DNA from: Lactobacillales bacterium
GTDB lineage: Bacteria > Bacillota > Bacilli > Lactobacillales > Streptococcaceae
Reading direction: 5' to 3'
DNA: 61,467 nucleotides
Assembly: GCA_031261175.1 (NCBI GenBank)
Contig: JAISJW010000020.1
Location: 1 to 61,467 of the forward strand
The position numbers and the translations under genes were made by a program. The notes under the pieces are model-generated. The model was given only the letters and a program-made list of their open reading frames with translations. It was not told the origin of the DNA and did not search any database. Below, piece by piece: positions 55,805 through 61,467 of this stretch (its first letter is position 1; each line of letters begins with the position of its first letter).

Positions 55805-56565
55805 TAGTCCTCCAAAAAGCCCGTCAGCGGACTCGATGCATCGGCGTGATCCTGCACGCGCCCGAGCTTCGCAAGGTGCGCCAAACGCCCAGCCCGAATG
55901 GCAAGTTTAAACGCCTCCGCCATCTTGCGTACGTCGCCGGCAGTCGCAATCGCTGTGTTCGCCATGACTGCTGTCGCCCCTAGTTCCATCGCTTCAGCGG
56001 CCTGTGACGGCGCGCCGATTCCAGCATCAACGATGACCGGAACGTCGATTTCTTCGACTAAAATTTTGATGAAATCTTTGGTCACCAGACCTTTATTCGT
56101 GCCAATCGGCGCGCCTAATGGCATCACGCAAGCAGCCCCGGCGGCGACTAAATCGCGCGCCACGTTCAAATCCGGATACATATACGGCATCACGATGAAG
56201 CCTTCTTCAGCGAGGATTTTCGTCGCCTTAATTGTTTCGGCATTATCTGGTAATAAATATTTCGAGTCGCGAATGACTTCGATTTTCACCATATCACCGC
56301 AGCCCAATTCTCGCGACAAACGAGCTATCCGTACCGCTTCTTCGGCGTTGCGCGCCCCCGACGTGTTGGGCAAAAGCGAAACATGCGACGGGATATAATC
56401 CAAAATATTGGCGTCGCCGCCCTGATTTGCCCGGCGCAACGCTAGCGTGATGATTTCCGCCTCGCCGCTTTCCACCATTGCTTCGATCAAGTCGAGTGAG
56501 AACTTGCCGCTGCCTAGGATGAAGCGCGATGTGAATTCTTTGTTACCTAATTTCCAAGTGTCCAT
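55804..56565 (-). CDS. thiG: Thiazole synthase
   Basis: A 253-aa TIM barrel that builds thiazole phosphate from DXP, dehydroglycine and ThiS thiocarboxylate. MVKIEVIRD carries the Schiff-base Lys; GAPIGTNKG and [13 protein letters not shown] are typical. Start at 56565 with AGAGGA upstream. First gene after the TPP riboswitch. Confidence 0.96.
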   Translation of the reverse strand: MDTWKLGNKEFTSRFILGSGKFSLDLIEAMVESGEAEIITLALRRANQGGDANILDYIPSHVSLLPNTSGARNAEEAVRIARLSRELGCGDMVKIEVIRDSKYLLPDNAETIKATKILAEEGFIVMPYMYPDLNVARDLVAAGAACVMPLGAPIGTNKGLVTKDFIKILVEEIDVPVIVDAGIGAPSQAAEAMELGATAVMANTAIATAGDVRKMAEAFKLAIRAGRLAHLAKLGRVQDHADASSPLTGFLED

Positions 56566-56593
56566 TATTTTCCTCTTTCTATTTTGTGTACAT

Positions 56594-56622
56594 AAAAAGG
56601 CAAGTTGCGCGTACAACTTGCC
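56594..56622 (-). terminator. Riboswitch expression-platform terminator
   Basis: Minus-strand GGCAAGTTG and CAACTTGCC pair perfectly and run into TTTTT between the TPP aptamer and thiG. Each arm contains one copy of the window's overrepresented 7-mer. Confidence 0.8.
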
Positions 56623-56640
56623 CACTAAATTTAGTGATTT

Positions 56641-56716
56641 AAGCTTTCCTACGCGAGTGCGAACTCAACAGGTTCACGGGTATTTCTCAGCCCCTATACA
56701 AGAGGCACCCCGAGCT
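56641..56716 (-). promoter_or_regulatory. TPP riboswitch (THI element)
   Basis: On the minus strand the conserved parts appear in order: CTCGGGGTGCC, GGGGCTGAGAAATACCCG, TGAACCTG, and CGCGTAGGAAAGC. It would shut off thiGHSFDE-tenA when thiamine pyrophosphate is plentiful. It begins only three bases after the upstream tenA stop codon, with no clear promoter between. Confidence 0.95.
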
Positions 56717-56719
56717 ATT

Positions 56720-57370
56720 TTAATATTTTTGCAGATCCCACGCCATTTGCCAGAAGCAAACTTCCTCGTATGATGAAATTTTGAAGATCTCTTCGAGCTC
56801 CTCGGGCGGGGTTTGACTTGCCAACGCCGCTTTTTCCGTCAAGCTTTTCTGCCACTCCAAAACTTTTTCGTACTCGTCGGCCTGGTAGGCGCTGACGAAT
56901 TTTTCGAAGATCGGCACGTCGATTGAAAACGACGAAAGCGTCGTGAAGACGTCGAGATACAGCCACGTGCACGGGAGTAGCGACGCGTAAATGCGCGCCA
57001 CGTCACCTGTCGCCACCTGCAACTCCATGTGCGTGATGTAATGATACGCATTCGGCGAAATCGGCGTGTTGTCGATTTCTTCAGGCGTGATGCCAAGCTC
57101 GTCTAACACGAACTCGCGCACGTCTTCCTCTCCGAGTTTCAAACTGTGCGCAAAGCTCACAAGCGCCACCCGGTCATCGTCGTTTTCAGTCAACTCCGCC
57201 GCAGCTAAGAACATCCCGTTGAAAAACCGCAGGTAGTGCGCATCCTGAATCAAGTAATACTTGAACCGCTCCATCGAAAGCGACCCGTCCATTATCCCCT
57301 TCACAAAGGGGTGCTCCAAACTCTGCTCCCAATACTTGAGCGAGTTTTTCTTCCATTTATCTACTAACAT
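56720..57370 (-). CDS. tenA: TenA aminopyrimidine aminohydrolase (TenA_C type)
   Basis: A 216-aa all-helical enzyme that recovers HMP from degraded thiamine. The conserved Asp is in LIQDAHYL and the catalytic Cys134 in SLLPCTWLYL. The ATG at 57370 lies seven bases after TATAAT and lacks a ribosome-binding site; the ATG three codons earlier overlaps the -10. It precedes the riboswitch. Confidence 0.9.
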   Translation of the reverse strand: MLVDKWKKNSLKYWEQSLEHPFVKGIMDGSLSMERFKYYLIQDAHYLRFFNGMFLAAAELTENDDDRVALVSFAHSLKLGEEDVREFVLDELGITPEEIDNTPISPNAYHYITHMELQVATGDVARIYASLLPCTWLYLDVFTTLSSFSIDVPIFEKFVSAYQADEYEKVLEWQKSLTEKAALASQTPPEELEEIFKISSYEEVCFWQMAWDLQKY

Positions 57371-57377
57371 ACTGAAC

Positions 57378-57407
57378 ATTATACTCTCTTTGCGGGCTTT
57401 TGGGCAA
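57378..57407 (-). promoter_or_regulatory. Promoter of tenA, probably leaderless
   Basis: Minus-strand TTGCCC, about 18-bp spacer, TATAAT, then GTTCAGT and ATG. The -35 is part of an ACTTGCC 7-mer. Confidence 0.5.
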
Positions 57408-57453
57408 GTGGGCGCTTAAGCGCTTTCAAGCAAACACCCGCGAAATCCCCTCG

Positions 57454-57546
57454 TTATGTAAGTTAGATAGCTAAGTTACATAACTACTTGCTAAAATTGA
57501 CGTTTTTTCTCTATAGTTATGTAACTTAGGTGCTTAACTTACATAA
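57454..57546. repeat. Four copies of TTATGTAASTTA as two inverted pairs
   Basis: Units at 57454-57466 and 57471-57483 (inverted) and at 57517-57529 and 57534-57546 (inverted), with S = G or C. The block lies between the helicase stop and the tenA promoter. The rest of the 200-bp gap holds no ORF. Confidence 0.7.
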
Positions 57547-57570
57547 TGCCACCGTTTTAACTCTTACTAT

Positions 57571-60333
57571 TCACTTCAACTCAAAATAATTCATTAGTTT
57601 TCGTGCTAATTCCTTAGAATATAGCCTTGTTGCAATTTTCCCTTCATCAAAATCTCCATCAGGCATCAACCACACTAATGAATCATCAACCATCGCGAAC
57701 GATTGCTTAACCTCGCAGCGTTGAACCACCTCGAAACCAGCCTCGCCTAACTCGCGCAACATTTCTGTATATCGCGCACGGAAATTTACCTTGACTGTAT
57801 CAATAGGCGGCACAACTAAAATACTGCGGCATTTATAATCTTTATCCAGCAACTTTCCTAGTAACTCGTTGCTTAAAAACGGCACGACCAAAACAAATCT
57901 ATTGCGTGCTTCTGCCAAATCTTTAAACAACACCTCCCAAGCGCCACTCGCCTCAAAAAAGTTGCTCTTGTAAAGTCCCGATTTATCATCCTCGGTCAAC
58001 ACGTAGCCCAATTTGCGATACGTCGGAAGGCGTTTTTGATACATCCGGTAGATCATTGGAATCGCGAAATCGACGTAGTCATACACTCGCAACTCTTCTT
58101 TTTCTTCCAAGTTTCGCAACAACCGCCCCAAATATTGCTGCAGCGATCCCTTCGACGAAATCGGCATCGCGAGCATCAACGTATCAAGTGCGGGCAAGTC
58201 AAAACCTTCCCCGGCATAGCTTCCAGTCGTAAATAGAACAAACGGTTTGCCTTCCGCCTTCAACTCCTCAAGTTCTTCGCGCAATATTTTGGCTTTCATT
58301 TTACTATTCAAAATATAAACTGGCACATCCAGAGCGCGTTCAACGAATTCTTTTCGCAAAATCTCGACGTGTTCCACGTATCTCGACAATACTATCAAAT
58401 GCCGCCCGATAGCAACGTTCTCAACAATATCATCAACAACCATTTTATTTCGTTCATCCGAATTCATCATCAGCTGGTAATTTTCATGAATCGTGTTGCG
58501 CGTATCGCCGTAATTATCTTCGCCAATCGCACTAAACCGCGTGTATAGAATTTGATCGATGTGTTTTGGACTAATTTTTTCAGCCTTGTACGCAACCTCA
58601 CCCATTCTCATGTACAAAATCTTCTCTAATCCATCTTCACGCTTTGGAGTCGCACTCAAACCATAAATGAATTTCGCTGACGCCTGTTTTATCACATCTT
58701 CAAACGTCTTCGCTGCTACGTGGTGAACCTCATCAACAATCACCATTCCGTATCGTCCAAGCAATTCGGGCAAGTCATCTTTCTTAGTCATCGACTGAAA
58801 CAATCCGATATCAATAACGCTACTTAACTTCGTTTTCCCACCATATATCATACCGGTTTCAACGCCTAAAAATCGCTCAATTTGCGATTTCCACTGTGTC
58901 GCTAACGTTTTATTATTCACTAAAATAAGCGTGCTAACTTTCTTCTCGGCAATTAACTTCGCCGCTAATACCGTTTTGCCAAAGCCTGTTCCGGCCGATA
59001 AAATACCCATATCATTTTTTGCAAGTTTCGCAAGCGCTTCTGCCTGTTCTGGATATAAATCCCCGCTAAATTTCACATCGATTTCTGTTCCTAAAACTCG
59101 CTTATCAATCCACTTCGCTTTCGGGAACATTTCTCTAATCTGCGGCTCCAATCCACGTGGCAAATAAATAAATTCATCGTCAAAACTAGCTAGACTAATC
59201 AACCGCGGAATATCTTTTGTCGGCAGGCGTTTTCCTAGCGCCTCGTAATAGGCTTTATTACTAAACGTCGCCAACTGTTTCAGTTTGACCACATCTTTTT
59301 TTGCCAGCCTCGTGTGTTTGATTTTGATTTCACTTGCCAAAATGATTTTGATTTTTTCGCTCGAAACTTTTTTGATTTTTATGTCTTCTCGGTAGAAATC
59401 AAGCGGCAAATCAACTTGCATTTCGCCGATGAGCTTCGTCAGATTTTCCTCGCTAATCTTAGGCGTTTTCGCGAGTCCTTCCCAGACATCAGGGATTATT
59501 TTGAATTTTGAGTCGATGAATCGACTGCACCCTTTATTCACCCTCATCCCTTGCAGCGGTAGAGCGATTAAATTGCCAAAACCACCTGACGGGAGTTCGT
59601 CCTGGTTCGGAAACATGCGATCATATGCCTCGAACGTGATTTTGGGATTCTCCTTCATCGCTTGGGCAAGTAGCAGATCGCCCAACTTGCGCGCATGTTT
59701 TGCCTCAATCGGAGTTTCGAAAAATAGCCAAACGTGACAACCGTTACCTGACTGCGAAAGCTCAAGTAACGGTTTTAATTTATAATTATGACAGGCCTTA
59801 GTTAGCGCCTTAACTTCGGTTTTCCAGTCGTGTTTATCGAAGTCAATCGCTAAGAAATAGACCGTGTTGTCAGACAGAATTGGATACATCCCATAAAATG
59901 CCTCTTTACCATTCGGGAGGGTTCCTTTTAGATGGTTGAAAATCAGTTCGTCCGTTATCGGCTGGAAATTTTGCATTTTGTAATTCGCACATTTGAATGC
60001 GGCCTTAGTTTGCTTCGGACAAGCCGGATTAAAGCGACTATTGCATAAAGGATAATAGCCCATTTTTCCTTCTTTAGTCCTAAAGCTCGCTGCCACCATT
60101 GTGTCACGACCTTTGAAATAGGAACGATATAGCTTGATTTTTTCTTTCGTTGAACGCTGCCGCAAGTTGTCTACTGCGAGATTCGCCTCGAATTCCCTTG
60201 CGTTGAAGATGTGATGGCGGGTTTCGACTTGCCCGATGATGTATTCTTCGTTCGAGAAGTAATCCGTGATTGAACGCTTGACTAGCACTTTCGTGCCATT
60301 TTTCAGAGTGTAGACTTTGTTCGGTTCAAACAT
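57571..60333 (-). CDS. TOTE-type primase-helicase with degenerate PLD-like end
   Basis: A 920-aa protein. Residues 1-50 look Tudor/OB-like; 90-275 form an archaeo-eukaryotic primase domain with a Cys cluster (97, 105, 115), Asp164-x-Asp166 and GNGCHVW (His200); 420-790 is an SF2 helicase with Walker A GTGFGKT (448-454), DEVHH (534-538), SAT (560-562) and LGRLLR. The end (about 810-890) resembles a PLD-type region, but HxK is replaced (Lys876, Ser878), so it should be inactive. This matches TOTE conflict-system primase-helicases. It lies 25 bp after a RelA/SpoT-type gene. Confidence 0.85.
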   Translation of the reverse strand: MFEPNKVYTLKNGTKVLVKRSITDYFSNEEYIIGQVETRHHIFNAREFEANLAVDNLRQRSTKEKIKLYRSYFKGRDTMVAASFRTKEGKMGYYPLCNSRFNPACPKQTKAAFKCANYKMQNFQPITDELIFNHLKGTLPNGKEAFYGMYPILSDNTVYFLAIDFDKHDWKTEVKALTKACHNYKLKPLLELSQSGNGCHVWLFFETPIEAKHARKLGDLLLAQAMKENPKITFEAYDRMFPNQDELPSGGFGNLIALPLQGMRVNKGCSRFIDSKFKIIPDVWEGLAKTPKISEENLTKLIGEMQVDLPLDFYREDIKIKKVSSEKIKIILASEIKIKHTRLAKKDVVKLKQLATFSNKAYYEALGKRLPTKDIPRLISLASFDDEFIYLPRGLEPQIREMFPKAKWIDKRVLGTEIDVKFSGDLYPEQAEALAKLAKNDMGILSAGTGFGKTVLAAKLIAEKKVSTLILVNNKTLATQWKSQIERFLGVETGMIYGGKTKLSSVIDIGLFQSMTKKDDLPELLGRYGMVIVDEVHHVAAKTFEDVIKQASAKFIYGLSATPKREDGLEKILYMRMGEVAYKAEKISPKHIDQILYTRFSAIGEDNYGDTRNTIHENYQLMMNSDERNKMVVDDIVENVAIGRHLIVLSRYVEHVEILRKEFVERALDVPVYILNSKMKAKILREELEELKAEGKPFVLFTTGSYAGEGFDLPALDTLMLAMPISSKGSLQQYLGRLLRNLEEKEELRVYDYVDFAIPMIYRMYQKRLPTYRKLGYVLTEDDKSGLYKSNFFEASGAWEVLFKDLAEARNRFVLVVPFLSNELLGKLLDKDYKCRSILVVPPIDTVKVNFRARYTEMLRELGEAGFEVVQRCEVKQSFAMVDDSLVWLMPDGDFDEGKIATRLYSKELARKLMNYFELK

Positions 60334-60358
60334 TTTAAGTTCTCCTAGTTACTCGAAT

Positions 60359-60931
60359 TTATCGTTCTAAGAATTTGCGTTTATATTTTTCGTGGACTTC
60401 GATATTTGAATCGACATCATTTTCGTCCCAAATTTGCAGTTCCCAAGGAAAATAGAAATTTGATTGGTTTTTAAAATAGACATGAATACCTTTGTAACCA
60501 TCTTTGTCGCGTTGATACCAATTTTTTAGGCCATATTCAACTTTCCAGTCATCGAGCAACGTTAGAATTTCTTTGATTTGCCACCGGTTCAGAATGACTC
60601 GACACCCGAAGATGTCGTTCAACCAATTATTAACTGGATATTTTTCTTGGTGTTCGCCGTAACGTTTTATTTTTTCTTCGATTGATTCTGCCGTTTTTAC
60701 GCGATATAGAAAGTAAACATCTTTAACGTCTGCCTTCATCAAGTAATCGTTGATGGATTCGTGCAAGTTCAATCGGTAGTCCAAAATATATTTCACTGGC
60801 ACATGATTAATCGTTTGCGACAGGTTGATTTTTTCGAGTTCATTTTCGTGAGAGTTGAAATATTTTTCGGAAAATTTTGCATGTATCAAGTTAATTTCAC
60901 TTATTAATCGTTTCGTTTTTTCAATCATCAT
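60359..60931 (-). CDS. RelA/SpoT-type nucleotide pyrophosphotransferase
   Basis: A 190-aa single-domain synthetase with an N-terminal helical segment. Motifs are intact: Arg77, Lys79, Ser83 and Lys87 (YRVKTAESIEEK), Asp106 and Arg111 (NDIFGCR), GYKGIH (135-140) and Glu154-Leu-Gln. There is no hydrolase or regulatory domain. Relatives make (p)ppGpp or (p)ppApp, or, as toxSAS/CapRel toxins, modify tRNA. AAGGAG precedes two possible ATGs. It is first gene of an operon with the TOTE primase-helicase. Confidence 0.85.
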   Translation of the reverse strand: MMIEKTKRLISEINLIHAKFSEKYFNSHENELEKINLSQTINHVPVKYILDYRLNLHESINDYLMKADVKDVYFLYRVKTAESIEEKIKRYGEHQEKYPVNNWLNDIFGCRVILNRWQIKEILTLLDDWKVEYGLKNWYQRDKDGYKGIHVYFKNQSNFYFPWELQIWDENDVDSNIEVHEKYKRKFLER

Positions 60932-61000
60932 AGCGCTCCTTTTGTTTCTATGTATATTATATCATTTTTTTCGTTCCACCGCATTTCATACGACGCTACT

Positions 61001-61045
61001 GAAAAACTCAAACCCCTTTGGCAAGTGCCTCGAAGTTTGAGCTTT
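61001..61045 (-). terminator. Terminator of the ChW-repeat gene
   Basis: Minus-strand CTCAAAC and GTTTGAG enclose a long loop containing CACTTGCC and are followed by TTTTT. Confidence 0.6.
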
Positions 61046-61054
61046 AGTTTTTTA

Positions 61055-61467
61055 TTATTTAATTAAAGGTCGATCAGTCGAACCCGGCGCACCTGCGCCT
61101 TTAGGCACGATAACCACCTGAACAGATTCAATGCGTAGACCTTTACCCTGAGAGCCGGCCGCTTCGCCGTTTTTCGCCCAGCCAAGCCAGCCGTAGTTTT
61201 GCACGTGCCCGCGATAATAAATGTCGTATTTATCAGATAGGTCGCCATTCAACTTAAGACGAACTGCCTCCATGCGCAACCCGCGTCCGCTCGTTCCGGC
61301 GAACCCGTTTTGGTAATCGACATCGCCAACATTTTGGATGTGCGCTGCAATCGAAATCGCTTTAGTTCGAGTGCCGTTTTCAAGAATCTCCATGTTTTCA
61401 ACACGCAGACTTTGGCCGGTCGTTCCGAACGTTAGCGGGTTGCCAGCGTTCCAAATATCACCGGTCG
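61055..61467 (-). CDS. ChW-repeat surface protein, 5' end cut by window
   Basis: The open frame continues through the right edge, so the true start is outside. Visible are two full and one partial ChW (clostridial hydrophobic, W) repeats: the pattern HVQNYGW, NGEAAGS.GKGLRIESV, and weaker versions before it. ChW repeats occur in secreted or surface proteins of Clostridia and Lactobacillales. The C-terminus ends without a sorting signal. Confidence 0.8.
   Translation of the reverse strand, partial: TGDIWNAGNPLTFGTTGQSLRVENMEILENGTRTKAISIAAHIQNVGDVDYQNGFAGTSGRGLRMEAVRLKLNGDLSDKYDIYYRGHVQNYGWLGWAKNGEAAGSQGKGLRIESVQVVIVPKGAGAPGSTDRPLIK

Noticed and set aside
57571..60333. Type I or III restriction helicase
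   Set aside because: No methylase or specificity gene, and the N-terminal primase motifs fit TOTE-type proteins instead.
1..61467. GGCAAGT as a Chi site
   Set aside because: Copies are nearly equal in both orientations while almost all genes point one way; Chi sites are normally strand-biased.

Overview
The window reads as a chromosome segment of a low-to-moderate GC Firmicute, most likely a member of the Lactobacillales. Pointers are an RNA polymerase delta subunit next to CTP synthase, a yrvD-like/recJ/apt block, an Rgg-type regulator, ChW surface repeats, CcpA-type cre boxes at several promoters, and AGGAGG ribosome-binding sites throughout. I would not name a genus. Almost all genes lie on the minus strand; exceptions are the Rgg-like regulator, the AraC-type regulator and the phosphosugar mutase.

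Layout. 0.2-6.6 kb is an accessory region: a self-cleaving S24 repressor, small membrane proteins, two secreted proteins sharing one leader, a four-helix membrane protein, an Rgg-like regulator and a RhuM gene. 6.9-11.4 kb holds pgk, gap and uvrB. 11.6-19 kb is an L-rhamnose catabolic operon with a divergent AraC regulator. 19.3-24.8 kb carries pyrG, rpoE, murB and a two-component system. 25-30 kb holds a secreted protein, a purine permease/hpt pair, a GH25 lysozyme and a coiled-coil cell-wall hydrolase. 30.2-34.3 kb is DUF896-apt-recJ-yrvD-like-rnz (in reverse). 34.5-41.5 kb is a trpDCFBA operon lacking trpEG and fused at its 3' end to a copper P-type ATPase and a VIT transporter. 41.7-50.6 kb has murA-alaS-plsX, pgcA, a DapF-like protein and folD. 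51.7-57.4 kb is a thiamine operon (thiG-H-S-F-D-E-tenA) behind a TPP riboswitch, with a second tenA upstream. 57.6-60.9 kb is a two-gene operon pairing a RelA/SpoT-type synthetase with a primase-helicase of the TOTE conflict type. The right edge cuts a ChW-repeat gene.

How genes work together. Rhamnose is imported, isomerised, phosphorylated and split, with lactaldehyde reduced by FucO. The thiazole half of thiamine is made de novo (ThiG/H/S/F), while pyrimidine must come from salvage (two TenA types plus ThiD), because no thiC is present. Tryptophan synthesis starts at anthranilate.

Most interesting. (1) The alarmone-synthetase plus TOTE primase-helicase operon looks like a defence system. 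(2) A 7-mer, GGCAAGT/ACTTGCC, occurs roughly ten times more often than chance, in both orientations, and forms the stems of several terminators, exactly as uptake sequences do in Neisseria. (3) A family of ~75-bp intergenic palindromes shows compensating changes in both arms. (4) The Rgg module has a conserved leader attached to unrelated secreted cargo, suggesting a bacteriocin-like system.
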